Positions 40,274 through 48,920 are shown, numbered from the stretch's first letter. The stretch: DNA of 61,462 nucleotides from an uncultured Acetatifactor sp. (GCA_910584235.1 CAJTZD010000021.1:1-61462); one strand, 5' to 3'. The notes: a model not told the origin generated them from the sequence alone. Numbers and translations: made by a program.

Positions 40274-40470
40274 GAGGGTGTAGGGTCAGGGACGGAAGCT
40301 GCGGGAAGTATGCCCTATTCCCTTTTTGCGCAGGAAAGCCGGCCATTTATCCGTTGGGTAACGGCCGTGTTACTGTTCACTCGGTGCAGCCGCCAGGTGT
40401 TTTTGGGGGGAATTTGCATGAAAATTCTGAGACATCCGTGCCGAAAGCAGGATGAAAGCGGCCAAAGGAC

Positions 40471-40499
40471 TTGACAGAGTTATCCATATGAGGTAGACT
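40471..40499 (+). promoter_or_regulatory. Promoter of a short unexplained transcription unit
   Basis: A perfect TTGACA (40471-40476), a 17-base spacer and TAGACT (40494-40499). No sizeable ORF follows before the terminator at 40797-40827. Confidence 0.7.
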
Positions 40500-40505
40500 G
40501 AAAAA

Positions 40506-40827
40506 GGTGCCGGGGCATTGGATTGGATTTGTGCCTGCCGGCGGTGAAATTTATATAAAAAAGAAAGGGAGGACTTTATGCGAAGCATTGTAATGGAGGA
40601 TACTGCAAAATAAATATTGCAGAGGGTAGTGCCTGTAGGATTCTGCAGGTCTGCTTCATGTGCCGGTAATTCCTGCCGGCTGCCGTACAATGTGCTTTGT
40701 ATAGAGGTTTAGCCCTGTATATCATATGTCAGGTTCTGCTTTTTGCTCTCCGGGAGGAGAGAGGACTTTGACATCCGGGAGAGAATCATTCGATTGAGAG
40801 CATGACTGTATAGCTATGCTCTTTTTT
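40506..40827 (+). ncRNA. Candidate small transcript with an 11-residue ORF
   Basis: This is the inferred transcript between the 40471-40499 promoter and the 40797-40827 terminator. It contains AAAGGGAGG followed by ATG 40578 and the ORF MRSIVMEDTAK, which stops at TAA 40611-40613. The same frame then stays open for about 40 codons with several cysteines (FCRSASCAGNSCR). A hairpin CTCTCC-GGGA-GGAGAG (40746-40761) lies near the 3' end. It matches none of 6S RNA, tmRNA, RNase P RNA or the riboswitches I know. The remaining gap bases (40274-40470 and 40828-41116) show nothing I can name. Function unknown; it could be a regulatory RNA, a peptide gene or a decayed gene. Confidence 0.45.
40797..40827 (+). 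terminator. Rho-independent terminator
   Basis: AGAGCAT (40797-40803) pairs with ATGCTCT (40816-40822), with a 12-base loop and six T following. Confidence 0.8.
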
Positions 40828-41116
40828 GATGCACACAGCGCATAAAAGAAATATGTCGGGAAGTCTGATCGCCTGGACTGCGCGGGGAATCCGGTGGGCA
40901 AAGAGGAACGGGCCCGGCGCGGACAGGGCTTGATATGAACATCGCTTCGGGCATGGGGAGGCACGGCAGTGGGATGGGCAGAGGAAAGCAGGGAATCCTG
41001 TAAAACAGGAAGAAGTGATTGGAAAAAATAGTTAGAACAAGTGATTAGAACAAATGGCTGGAATAAGAACGAAAAGCCGAAAAAAAGCATCCGCCAAAGC
41101 GGCAAAAGGAGTTATC

Positions 41117-43078
41117 ATGAGAAAGACAGAGGAAATATTGGAATTCGACAAAATAAAGGAGAAATGGGCGCAGCTGGCCCTCACAGAGGGAGCGAAAGAA
41201 AAAATCATGGAGCAGGAGCCCTGCCTGTCTGAGACAGAACTGGCGCTGCGCCAGCAGGAGACCACGGAGGCCAGGACTTTGCTGGAAAGGGAGGGGACGC
41301 CGCCCCTGGTGTCCATGGAGGGAATCGGGACACTGGTTGCCGTGGCACAGAGGGGTGACTGCCTGACGGCGGCACAGCTGGAACAGATAGAATTTTCCCT
41401 GACGGCAGTCAGGCGGCTGAAAGAATACCTGAACAGAGGCAAAGAGCTGGAACTGTCCCTGCCCTATTATGAGGAGAATCTGGACAATCTGGCGGATATC
41501 CGGGACGCCATCCATGTCCAGATCCGCAGCGGCCGGGTGGACGATTATGCCTCAAAGCTGCTCCACACCATCCGCACCGACATCCAGCGGACCAAAGAGC
41601 GGATGAAAGAAAAGGCCGATGCCGTCATGAAAAGCCATAAGGAGTGCATGTCCGACAGCTACAGCACTTTCCGCAGCGGCCGTCTGTGCGTGCCGGTCAA
41701 GAAAGAGTATAAATTCCGGATATCCGGAAGCGTCATCGACAAATCCTCCACGGGCAGCACGCTGTTTATAGAGCCTGCGGCGGTGGCAAAGCACAGCGAG
41801 GAACTCTCTCTTCTGCTGATTGACGAGGAAAATGAAGAACGCCGGATTCTATATACTCTGACGGCTATGGTGGCAGACAATGGGGAAGCCATGGCCCGGA
41901 ATCTCAAAACCATGGAGAAACTGGACTTTATCTTCTCAAAGGGGAAGTTGAGCATGGATCTTCGGGGAACCAAGCCCCGGATCAATACCGGCCGGCGCAT
42001 TGTGCTGCGGGAGGCCAGGCATCCCCTGATGGACCGGGAAACCTGTGTTCCACAGGATTTTGAGATCGGAGACGATTACAGAGGAATTGTTATAACGGGG
42101 CCCAACACAGGAGGCAAGACCGTGGCCCTCAAGACCGTGGCGCTTAGCTGCATGATGGCCCAGTGCGGGCTGCACGTCACCTGCAGGGAGGCGGATATCT
42201 GCATGAACGGCAATTATCTTTGCGATATCGGAGACGGGCAGAATCTGTCGGAAAACTTGTCCACTTTTTCCGCCCATATCACCAGTGTGCTGGATATCTT
42301 AAGGCAGGTGGGGCCGGAGAGTCTGGTAGTCATGGATGAACTGGGTTCAGGCACGGATCCGGCGGAGGGTATGGGTATCGCCGTGGCCATCATGGAGGAA
42401 TTGCAGAAGAGCGGATGCCTGTTTCTGGTGACCACCCATTATCCGGAGGTGAAAGAGTACGCGGCTGCTGCGGAGGGGCTTATCAATGCCAGGATGACCT
42501 TTGACCGGGAAAGTCTGCAGCCCACCTATCAGATGGTCATCGGGGAGGCAGGGGAGAGCTGCGCTTTCTACATCGCCGCCAGGCTGGGCATGCCGGAGCA
42601 TATGCTTCGAACCGCGGCCAAGACGGCCTATGGGGCTGGCAATTTTGCGGACGGCTCCGGAAAGTTGGGAGAAAGAGAGGAATGGGAGCGCCATTTACCC
42701 AAAGCGCAGCAGATGACTGTTTCCGGGCGGAGGCAGGAGCCGGTTTCCCGGCCGAAAATCCAGAAAAAGAAAGAGCCGTCCCGCAAAAAAGACCTGTCGG
42801 GCAAATTCCGTCTTGGAGACAGCGTCATGATATATCCGGACAAGAAAATAGGTATTGTCTGCGAACCGGTGAATGAAAAGGGGGTGCTGCGGATCCAACT
42901 TCCGGACAAAAAGATCTGGATCAACCACAAGCGCGTAAAACTGCATGTGGCGGCGGAGGAGCTCTATCCGGCAGGGTATGACTTCTCTATCGTCTTCGAT
43001 TCGGTGGAAAATCGAAAGCTGCGGCATCGGATGGAGCGCAAGTTCGTGGAGGAGAGCATTGATCTGGGAGAGAGGTGA
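41117..43078 (+). CDS. MutS2-like ATPase lacking the Smr nuclease domain
   Basis: A 653-residue MutS-family ATPase. The N-terminal half is a helical core and clamp region (LEFDKIKEKWAQLALTEGAK). The ATPase follows: Walker A GPNTGGKT, DGQNLSENLSTFSAH, Walker B LVVMDELGSGTDPAEG and VTTHYPEVKEYA, as in MutS2. The C-terminus has a coiled/basic stretch and an SH3-like KOW segment (FRLGDSVMIYPDKKIGIVCE). MutS2 proper is about 780 residues and ends in an Smr endonuclease domain, which is absent here. MutS2 acts on stalled ribosomes and recombination intermediates; this shortened form may do only the ATPase-linked part. ATG 41117 with AAAGGAG is preferred to 41054. Confidence 0.85.
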   Translation: MRKTEEILEFDKIKEKWAQLALTEGAKEKIMEQEPCLSETELALRQQETTEARTLLEREGTPPLVSMEGIGTLVAVAQRGDCLTAAQLEQIEFSLTAVRRLKEYLNRGKELELSLPYYEENLDNLADIRDAIHVQIRSGRVDDYASKLLHTIRTDIQRTKERMKEKADAVMKSHKECMSDSYSTFRSGRLCVPVKKEYKFRISGSVIDKSSTGSTLFIEPAAVAKHSEELSLLLIDEENEERRILYTLTAMVADNGEAMARNLKTMEKLDFIFSKGKLSMDLRGTKPRINTGRRIVLREARHPLMDRETCVPQDFEIGDDYRGIVITGPNTGGKTVALKTVALSCMMAQCGLHVTCREADICMNGNYLCDIGDGQNLSENLSTFSAHITSVLDILRQVGPESLVVMDELGSGTDPAEGMGIAVAIMEELQKSGCLFLVTTHYPEVKEYAAAAEGLINARMTFDRESLQPTYQMVIGEAGESCAFYIAARLGMPEHMLRTAAKTAYGAGNFADGSGKLGEREEWERHLPKAQQMTVSGRRQEPVSRPKIQKKKEPSRKKDLSGKFRLGDSVMIYPDKKIGIVCEPVNEKGVLRIQLPDKKIWINHKRVKLHVAAEELYPAGYDFSIVFDSVENRKLRHRMERKFVEESIDLGER

Positions 43079-43146
43079 GCGATGGGGTGCAGCGGCGGGG
43101 CGCTGGAAGCATGCGCCCCATAGGAGTCGGATACCACAGGAACTGC

Positions 43147-43668
43147 CTAAGGGGCCTGGACATTTTCCGCAAGCTGTCTGCGGCTTTCCTTTTCAGCCCT
43201 GTTGCGCTCCCGCAGATCTGCAAAGAAGCTTTTGAGCATATCGCTGCAGTCCTGCTCCAGCACCCCCCTGGTGACGGAAGCCTGGTGGTTGAACTGAGAC
43301 ATTTCCAGAATATTTAGCACCGATCCCCCGCAGCCCGCTTTGGGGTTCATGCAGCCCATGACCACTTCCGGAATGCGGGCCTGGATAATAGCCCCGGCGC
43401 ACATCTGGCAGGGCTCTAAGGTGATATAGATGGTGCACTCCTCCAGCCGCCAGTCTCCGATAACTTTGCTGGCTTTCCGGATGGCGGTGATTTCCGCATG
43501 GGAAAGCGTGTTTTTATCTGTGTTGCGCCGGTTATACCCCCGGCCGATGATCTTCCCCTCATGGACGATGACGCAGCCGATGGGCACTTCTCCCAGGGCC
43601 AGAGCTTTTCTTGCCTGCTTTAAGGCCTCTTTCATGTATTTTTCGTGAATATTTTTTATGGTCGCCAT
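43147..43668 (-). CDS. tadA: tRNA-specific adenosine deaminase
   Basis: A 173-residue zinc deaminase of the TadA type. HAEITAIRKA provides His57 and catalytic Glu59; PCQMCAGAI provides Cys87 and Cys90. GEVPIGCVIVHEGKIIGRGY and MGCMNPKAGCGGSVLNIL are family segments. It converts adenosine 34 to inosine in tRNA-Arg(ACG). The length is normal with a slightly long Arg/Glu-rich C-terminus. It is monocistronic on the minus strand, convergent with the MutS2-like gene across 68 bases. Confidence 0.95.
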   Translation of the reverse strand: MATIKNIHEKYMKEALKQARKALALGEVPIGCVIVHEGKIIGRGYNRRNTDKNTLSHAEITAIRKASKVIGDWRLEECTIYITLEPCQMCAGAIIQARIPEVVMGCMNPKAGCGGSVLNILEMSQFNHQASVTRGVLEQDCSDMLKSFFADLRERNRAEKESRRQLAENVQAP

Positions 43669-43871
43669 ATGTCATGTCCTCCCGGGTTCCCGGATTCGGC
43701 CGATATTGCAGAGTGTTGTAGACGGGGAACCTTATATGCCCATTTTAGCGGCTCCGGCGTTTTTTGGCAATCCTTTTTTGGAGTTGTTTGCCTTTCGCCC
43801 TTGCCTTATTCACAAAAACTATGATAGAATGTGTCCATATTCAAAGCAGGAATACAAGGAGGGAGACAGGG

Positions 43872-44053
43872 ATGGAAATAACCAGAAGCAGGGCATAGGA
43901 ACGAGGCTTTTAAAGGCTGTTATGGAGAAATATGAATCTGTGTATCAGATGGAACTGCTTACGGATGACACGGAGAAGACAGTCTCTTTTTATCGGTCTG
44001 CGGGCTTTCTGTCCGTAGAGGAACTTGGCTGCAAAGCTTTTATGCGCGCATAG
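43872..44053 (+). pseudogene. GNAT acetyltransferase remnant
   Basis: A strong AAGGAGGGA precedes ATG 43872, but that frame stops after eight codons (MEITRSRA). Another frame across the same place reads KQGIGTRLLKAVMEKYESVY and then TDDTEKTVSFYRSAGF and CKAFMRA before TAG at 44053. That is the acetyl-CoA loop (QGIGTRLL) and the C-terminal half of a GNAT domain; the first half (about 70 residues) is missing. A deletion with loss of frame has joined the original start to the C-terminal half. Confidence 0.7.
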
Positions 44054-44131
44054 GATAAGAGAACAGAGCCAAAACCTTGAGAGGATAGGATTTGGAGATT
44101 CCGGGAAATCATAAAAAAGGAGGACAAAACA

Positions 44132-44443
44132 ATGATCAAAGGATTCAAAATGAAGCTGTATCCCGGCCAGGAGGCTGAGTATGAGAAGAGGCACAATGAA
44201 CTGTGGCCCGAGATGCAGGACATGATCCATGAGCACGGCGGGAAGAACTATACCATTTTTCTGGACAGGGAGACCCTGACCCTCTTTGGCTACATAGAGA
44301 TCGAGGACGAGGCGCTCTGGGCCAAAGGGGCGGACACCGCCATCAACCGCAAATGGTGGGACTTCATGGCGGACATCATGGAGACCAACCCGGACAACAG
44401 CCCGGTGAGCATCGACCTGCAGACTGTGTTCCATTTGGACTGA
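44132..44443 (+). CDS. rhaM: L-rhamnose mutarotase
   Basis: A 103-residue protein matching RhaM along its full length: MKLYPGQEAEYEKRHNELWP with the catalytic His21, then IFLDRETLTLFGYIEIED and INRKWWDFMADIMETN with the paired tryptophans. It interconverts alpha and beta anomers of L-rhamnose in the cytosol, the step after rhamnosidase release and before isomerisation. RhaA, RhaB and RhaD are not in the window. AAAGGAGGACAAAAC precedes the ATG. It fits functionally with the GH78 enzyme at 6.3 kb. It is apparently monocistronic between two pseudogenes. Confidence 0.92.
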   Translation: MIKGFKMKLYPGQEAEYEKRHNELWPEMQDMIHEHGGKNYTIFLDRETLTLFGYIEIEDEALWAKGADTAINRKWWDFMADIMETNPDNSPVSIDLQTVFHLD

Positions 44444-44466
44444 GATTTTGAAGCTTCCATGACAGC

Positions 44467-44696
44467 ATGTATTTTATGGTGAACTTAAGGACTATTCTTA
44501 AGGACCATTCGGACGAAGAGAAAGGCTGTCGGAGGACTTTGCGGACGGATATGATGGCAAAGCGGAGGCGTTCATAGACTTTATATCGGCCCCGGGAATT
44601 GCAGTATCAGGTACATATCAGAAGACTTGGGATTATATCGAAAAAGGAACGAATTCCCTGAACCGTCATGCCAATATGTACCTGATATTTGAATAA
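44467..44696 (+). pseudogene. Frameshifted fragment of an unidentified gene
   Basis: One frame starts MYFMVNLRTILKDHSDEEKG at ATG 44467. A second frame, open from 44502, reads ERLSEDFADGYDGKAEAFID then FISAPGIAVSGTYQKTWDYI and ends NRHANMYLIFE at TAA 44694-44696. Joining them near 44520 gives one plausible protein of about 76 residues, so a frameshift is likely. I do not recognise the family. The second frame has normal-looking codon use and no start codon of its own. It lies between rhaM and the convergent ribbon-helix-helix gene. Confidence 0.5.
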
Positions 44697-44740
44697 GATG
44701 GAAATCCCGGGCCGTAAGTCTCTAAATCAGTCACACAGAA

Positions 44741-44938
44741 TCAGATATCCAGTTCCGGCGGCACGTCCAATTCCTCCGGGGCATATTTCCCGTTCTTCTT
44801 CCGCTGGCGGACGCATTCCGTCAGCAGATACTCTATCTGTCCGTTGACAGAGCGGAAGTCGTCTTCCGCCCAGGCGGCGATGGCATCGTAGAGCTTGGGG
44901 GACAGCCGCAGTGGAACCTGCTTTTTGGTGTCGGCCAT
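44741..44938 (-). CDS. Ribbon-helix-helix (Arc-type) protein paired with SPFH
   Basis: A 65-residue protein, QVPLRLSPKLYDAIAAWAED followed by FRSVNGQIEYLLTECVRQR, which is the beta strand plus two helices of an Arc/MetJ-type ribbon-helix-helix fold. The C-terminus is short and charged (KYAPEELDVPPELDI). Its start overlaps the SPFH stop (TGATG), so it is translated with that gene. The SPFH plus small Arc-like gene pair recurs in Firmicutes. The small protein is sometimes annotated as an antitoxin, but no toxin is present. It may repress its own operon or bind the SPFH protein. Confidence 0.85.
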   Translation of the reverse strand: MADTKKQVPLRLSPKLYDAIAAWAEDDFRSVNGQIEYLLTECVRQRKKNGKYAPEELDVPPELDI

Positions 44939-45975
44939 CAGTAGAGGCTCCCTGAGTTCACAATGGGTTGGGCGTCATGATTCCCGCACAGCACCACCAG
45001 CAGATTGGAGACCATCGCCGCCTTGCGCTCCTCATCCAGCTGTACCACATCTTTCTCGTTCAGACGCTCCAAAGCCATCTCCACCATGCCCACTGCGCCG
45101 TCCACGATCATCTTTCTGGCGTCTATGATGGCTGAGGCCTGCTGGCGCTGCAGCATCACAGCCGCGATCTCCGGGGCGTAGGCTAGATAGGTGATCCGTG
45201 CATCCACCACCTCAATGCCGGCCTCTTTCACCCGGGACTGGATCTCGTCCCGAATCCTTGCGGCCACGATGTCGCTGGAGCCCCGCAGGCTTCCCTCGTC
45301 CGCCACGCCGTCTCCGGTGGTATCCACATTGGGAGCCACGTCGTAAGGGTAGATGCGGACTACATGGCGCAGGGCGCTGTCGCACTGGAGGGAGAGGAAT
45401 TCCTTATAATTGTCCACATTGAATACGGCTTTGGCCGTATCCACGATTCTCCAAGTGACGGCAATGCCGATTTCGATGGGATTGCCCAGGCAGTCGTTGA
45501 TTTTCTGCCTGCTATTGTTCAGGGTCATGATCTTTAAGGACAGCTTTTTGTTGGCATAATCGCCGGCCAGGTTCATGCTCTGGGCCCCATTTGCTATAGA
45601 CAGTAGGCCATTGCCCGGCTCCGACACGTCCCCGCTCTGGCTTAGTTTCGTTTTAGCAGCCGGGTTCACGCCTACGCAGAAAGGATTGACAAAGTAGAAG
45701 CCGTTCTCTTTCAGAGTGCCGATGTACTGGCCGAACAGGGTCAGCACCAGCGCCTCCTGGGGCTTTAAGACCTTAAGGCCCAGCAGTAGGATCCACCCCA
45801 AAGCCAGCACCGCGATGCCCAGGACCAGCACTGCGATGCTGAGAGCCGAGGCTCCGTATCTGTCAAGACTGATGCTGCTGACAACTACCGCGGCAGTAGC
45901 GGCCACATAGGCCAGAATCACTGCCAGCAGGACAGCCATGCCGTTCTTTTTTCCTTTTAAGACTTTCTCTTCCAT
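44938..45975 (-). CDS. SPFH/band 7 (flotillin-like) membrane protein
   Basis: A 345-residue protein. Two N-terminal membrane segments (about 12-34, MAVLLAVILAYVAATAAVVV, and about 44-66, ALSIAVLVLGIAVLALGWIL) precede an SPFH domain: LKPQEALVLTLFGQYIGTLK, ENGFYFVNPF, IEIGIAVTWRIVDTAKAVFN and IEVVDARITYLAYAPEIAAV. A C-terminal helical part forms oligomers in the family. SPFH proteins scaffold membrane microdomains and proteases. GAGGAATTTTTT lies upstream of the minus-strand ATG. First gene of the two-gene minus-strand operon with the ribbon-helix-helix gene. Confidence 0.92.
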   Translation of the reverse strand: MEEKVLKGKKNGMAVLLAVILAYVAATAAVVVSSISLDRYGASALSIAVLVLGIAVLALGWILLLGLKVLKPQEALVLTLFGQYIGTLKENGFYFVNPFCVGVNPAAKTKLSQSGDVSEPGNGLLSIANGAQSMNLAGDYANKKLSLKIMTLNNSRQKINDCLGNPIEIGIAVTWRIVDTAKAVFNVDNYKEFLSLQCDSALRHVVRIYPYDVAPNVDTTGDGVADEGSLRGSSDIVAARIRDEIQSRVKEAGIEVVDARITYLAYAPEIAAVMLQRQQASAIIDARKMIVDGAVGMVEMALERLNEKDVVQLDEERKAAMVSNLLVVLCGNHDAQPIVNSGSLY

Positions 45976-46112
45976 AAAAAATTCCTCGCTTTCTTCACAT
46001 GTATGAGTTAAAATTCTGTATTTGATATTAAAATGATATCATATTGATTTTGGGTTTGCAAGGTCTTTTGTAAAAATATTTTTTAAAAAGAGTATGAAAA
46101 GTGGCGCGAAAC

Positions 46113-46350
46113 TTGCGGGTTGTACACGAAGCATGGTATAATAATTCTGCATTCGCAGAATTCAAGTCAGCGTGGGCTGGCTTGCCATCACTGCGTGATG
46201 CATTATACCCGGCAATCCATGGCTTGAAAATCAAATGTCTCTTTCGGAGTCCCTTGATTTTCTGCGCACATGGTACAATACTGAGATGGAAGTGCATTAT
46301 GTCAGCTTCTGATTCCATGTGCGCTGGAGCGCATGAAATTATGATACAAT
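46113..46350 (+). promoter_or_regulatory. Structured region with three extended -10 motifs upstream of the Uma2 gene
   Basis: The 400-base gap 45976-46374 contains TGG-TATAAT (46134-46142), TGG-TACAAT (46271-46279) and TGA-TACAAT (46342-46350), all extended -10 forms. The first also has TTGCGG 18 bases upstream. Between them are dyads: GGTATAAT (46135-46142) with ATTATACC (46202-46209) enclosing AATTCTGC-ATTC-GCAGAATT (46143-46162) and CATCAC-TGC-GTGATG (46186-46200); then GAAAATCAA with TTGATTTTC (46226-46262); then TGCGC-TGGA-GCGCA (46320-46333). No ORF is convincing. It may be a multi-promoter leader or a small mobile palindromic element. Confidence 0.5.
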
Positions 46351-46374
46351 GGGGTATGGAAAGGAGGAATCGGA

Positions 46375-46908
46375 ATGGACGCACTACGAAAAGAAGAATT
46401 TTATACCACAGATGACATCTATGCTTTGCCGGACGGGGAGCGGGCAGAGCTGATTGACGGACAGATTTATTATATGGCTCCCCCAGGGCGGACACATCAG
46501 GGGTTGGTGCATTTTTTTGACCGGACGATAGGCAACCATATTCAAACGAAACAGGGAGGCTGTGAAGTCTACCCGGCGCCTTTCGCGGTATTCTTGAATG
46601 ACGATGATATCAATTATGTAGAGCCGGACATTTCCGTCATATGCGATACCGCTAAGCTGGACGAAAAGGGCTGCCATGGGGCGCCGGACTGGGTCATTGA
46701 GATTGTGTCCCAAAGCAGCAGATCCATGGACTACTTTACCAAACTGTTCAAGTACCGCACGGCAGGCATCAGAGAATACTGGGTGGTGGATCCCCACAGA
46801 AAGTCGGTGACCGTATACCAGTTCGAGCAGGATCAGATGACAGAGTACGCCTTTGGGGAGAGTGTCCCCGTAGGAATCTATGAGGGCTTTTCCATTACGG
46901 TTCCCTGA
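46375..46908 (+). CDS. Uma2 family (DUF820) putative endonuclease
   Basis: A 177-residue Uma2 protein: FYTTDDIYALPDGERAELID, GQIYYMAPPGRTHQGLVHFF, YVEPDISVICD with the catalytic Asp, APDWVIEIVSQSS with the Glu-x-x-S segment and FKYRTAGIREYWVVDPHRKS. The fold is PD-(D/E)XK nuclease-like. Family members are very abundant in cyanobacteria, and their biological role is unclear. Length and motifs are complete. AAAGGAGG precedes the ATG. A perfect hairpin lies between it and the convergent dehydrogenase gene. Confidence 0.92.
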   Translation: MDALRKEEFYTTDDIYALPDGERAELIDGQIYYMAPPGRTHQGLVHFFDRTIGNHIQTKQGGCEVYPAPFAVFLNDDDINYVEPDISVICDTAKLDEKGCHGAPDWVIEIVSQSSRSMDYFTKLFKYRTAGIREYWVVDPHRKSVTVYQFEQDQMTEYAFGESVPVGIYEGFSITVP

Positions 46909-47001
46909 CCGGATGCTTGGGATACCGTGGAATGCCAGGCTGCCGCCAGAGTGGAGAATTTGATCTATTTGCGCAGACCGCCGGGATGACGGAGACGCAA
47001 T

Positions 47002-47050
47002 AAACACCCGAAAGAAAGACGTGGGCAAAAACGCTTTCTTTCGGGTGTTT
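47002..47050. terminator. Bidirectional terminator hairpin
   Basis: A 17-bp perfect inverted repeat: AAACACCCGAAAGAAAG (47002-47018) and CTTTCTTTCGGGTGTTT (47034-47050) with a 15-base loop, between two convergent genes. T-runs are short, but the stem is long and symmetrical. Confidence 0.8.
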
Positions 47051-47116
47051 GGCGCTGTGGGTAAGGCAGGAAAACTCCTGGATGCCCGGCGCGGCGGGTA
47101 GGGAGAAATGCGTTCC

Positions 47117-48118
47117 CTACCCGATTTTTACGTCATTAGGGCTTTCTTTTCCGGCCACAAAATCCAAGGCGTTCTGCAATGTAGTGGCGGCGATGGCTCC
47201 CAGCGCCTCCCTGGTAAAGAACCCCTGGTGGGAAGTGATCATCACATTGGGGAAAGACAGGAGCCTGGCGGTGGTGGAGTGCTCCAGGATCTCATCGGAG
47301 CGGTCCTCGAACACATTGTTGGTCTCCTCCTCGTATACGTCCAGGCCTACGCCCGCAAACTTGTGCATGCGGATGCCCTCGATGAGGTCGTCGGTTTTCA
47401 CCAGGGCGCCCCGGGAGGTGTTCACCAGGATGACCCCGTCTTTCATCTGCTTAATGGTGTCGATGTTAATCATGTGATAAGTGGAATCCATCAGCGGGCA
47501 GTGGAGGGAAATGACATCACTGTCGGAAAGAAGCTGCTCCAGGGAGACATACTCCACGAACTCTTTCAGGGATTCGTTCTGGTACACATCGTAGGCGATG
47601 ACTTTCATGCCGAAGCCCCGGCAGATCCGGCACATGGCGGCTCCGATCTTCCCGGTGCCGATGATGCCGGCGGTCTTCTCATAGAAATTGAAGCCCATGA
47701 GGCCGCTTAAGCTGAAATCGTTCTCCCGAACCTTATTGTAGGCCTTATAGAGGCGGCGGTTGCTGGCCAATGCCAGCGCCATGGCGTGCTCCGCCACGGC
47801 CTCCGGGGAGTACCCGGGGACACGCATGACGCGGATACCGTACTTCGCGGCGGTTTCCAGGTCTACGTTGTTGAACCCTGCACAGCGCATGAGCAGCAGC
47901 CGGATGCCCTTTTCATGGAGGATTTCCATAGTCTGAGTTCCGATGTCGGAGCTGACGAAAGCGCAGACCGCATCGAAACCATCGGCCAGGGCCGCCGTCC
48001 TGGGATCCAGGTCGGACTTGGTATACTCAATGGTGATGCCGGGGAAGTTGTTCGCTTTCAGGGTGTCCTGAAAGGAGTCCTTATCGTAGTTTTTGGTGTC
48101 GTAAAACAGAATTTTCAT
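47117..48118 (-). CDS. D-2-hydroxyacid dehydrogenase (D-lactate dehydrogenase-like)
   Basis: A 333-residue NAD-dependent dehydrogenase starting MKILFYDTKNYDKDSF. The NAD loop is GIIGTGKIGAAMCRICRGFG. Catalytic residues are Arg in IILVNTSRGALV, Glu in GVGLDVYEEE and His in NVMITSHQGFF. The substrate segment LLLMRCAGFNNVDL is that of D-lactate dehydrogenases (LdhA type). It reduces pyruvate to D-lactate with NADH during fermentation. The frame extends to 48172, but ATG 48118 has GAAAGAGAGG upstream and is the conserved start. A promoter lies just upstream on the minus strand. Confidence 0.93.
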   Translation of the reverse strand: MKILFYDTKNYDKDSFQDTLKANNFPGITIEYTKSDLDPRTAALADGFDAVCAFVSSDIGTQTMEILHEKGIRLLLMRCAGFNNVDLETAAKYGIRVMRVPGYSPEAVAEHAMALALASNRRLYKAYNKVRENDFSLSGLMGFNFYEKTAGIIGTGKIGAAMCRICRGFGMKVIAYDVYQNESLKEFVEYVSLEQLLSDSDVISLHCPLMDSTYHMINIDTIKQMKDGVILVNTSRGALVKTDDLIEGIRMHKFAGVGLDVYEEETNNVFEDRSDEILEHSTTARLLSFPNVMITSHQGFFTREALGAIAATTLQNALDFVAGKESPNDVKIG

Positions 48119-48170
48119 AGAAACCTCTCTTTCCGGATGCCTGAGCATCTTTGGATTTTGATAGGAACAC

Positions 48171-48200
48171 ATTATACTATATTTTACCCGCAGGATGCAA
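48171..48200 (-). promoter_or_regulatory. Promoter of the D-2-hydroxyacid dehydrogenase gene
   Basis: On the minus strand TTGCAT (48200-48195), an 18-base spacer and a perfect TATAAT (48176-48171). Confidence 0.7.
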
Positions 48201-48202
48201 CT

Positions 48203-48733
48203 TTATAACAGAGGAAGCAGGCCTCGCTCTGCAAAGATTTCTTTTAAAAACGTACAAAATTTTGTTTCCGCGGCTTCCAGGCTGCTGTCGTTTTGAAAAG
48301 TATAGTCATATTGAAAACTTTTCACATTGTCGTCAGATGCATTTCCCCATGAAATCTGATCAATCTGAAATCTTGTAACCAATAATGTAATACAGGGTGT
48401 CTTTATCCAATTTTTGAGCTTCTCAATTTCTTCGCTTTCACGAATGTGCACAAACAAAATATCGTCTTCGCTTTGCATGAACTTTCCGTATTCATCGCAG
48501 ATATAAGCAAATGGCAGATCATTATATTCCACAAATAAATGTTTTAAATCTGCCAGGAACTTCCGGGCTTTCGCATCTTTTTCCCCATTCCATCCCCCAT
48601 ATTCTTCCGCGATCTTTTTAATTGGGGTAATTGACGACACATTCCTTACCCTGAAATGTCTGCCCGCCATTTCGCATAAGGTATCCTTTCCGACACCGCC
48701 TGCTCCGTTTATGATAATCACCACTTTATCCAT
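48203..48733 (-). CDS. P-loop nucleoside/nucleotide kinase-like protein
   Basis: A 176-residue P-loop protein. The N-terminal IIINGAGGVGKDTLCEMAGR is a Walker A as in dephospho-CoA kinase and phage deoxynucleoside monophosphate kinases (GKDT). SSITPIKKIAEEYGGWNGEK and FVHIRESEEIEKLKNWI follow the phage dNMP-kinase-like pattern of NMP-binding and lid regions. The substrate is unknown. It is AT-richer than its neighbours, suggesting acquisition. TAAATATGGATAAAG surrounds the start, and AGGAAAGGG is upstream. Downstream lies the dehydrogenase gene with its own promoter. Confidence 0.75.
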   Translation of the reverse strand: MDKVVIIINGAGGVGKDTLCEMAGRHFRVRNVSSITPIKKIAEEYGGWNGEKDAKARKFLADLKHLFVEYNDLPFAYICDEYGKFMQSEDDILFVHIRESEEIEKLKNWIKTPCITLLVTRFQIDQISWGNASDDNVKSFQYDYTFQNDSSLEAAETKFCTFLKEIFAERGLLPLL

Positions 48734-48920
48734 ATTTATGCCCTTTCCTCTTTCCTATACTGCCTCTGGGCAGAAAAAGCTATACTTCTTCTTTTCATAT
48801 TAATTCTCCTTGTTTTTTAATTTAATGGTTAACAAAGTTGAAGTACGGAAATATTCTCGCTTTATGGAGATTATTTTATAATCACACAGATATTCTTCTG
48901 TTCATTCCCAAAAGACAGAG

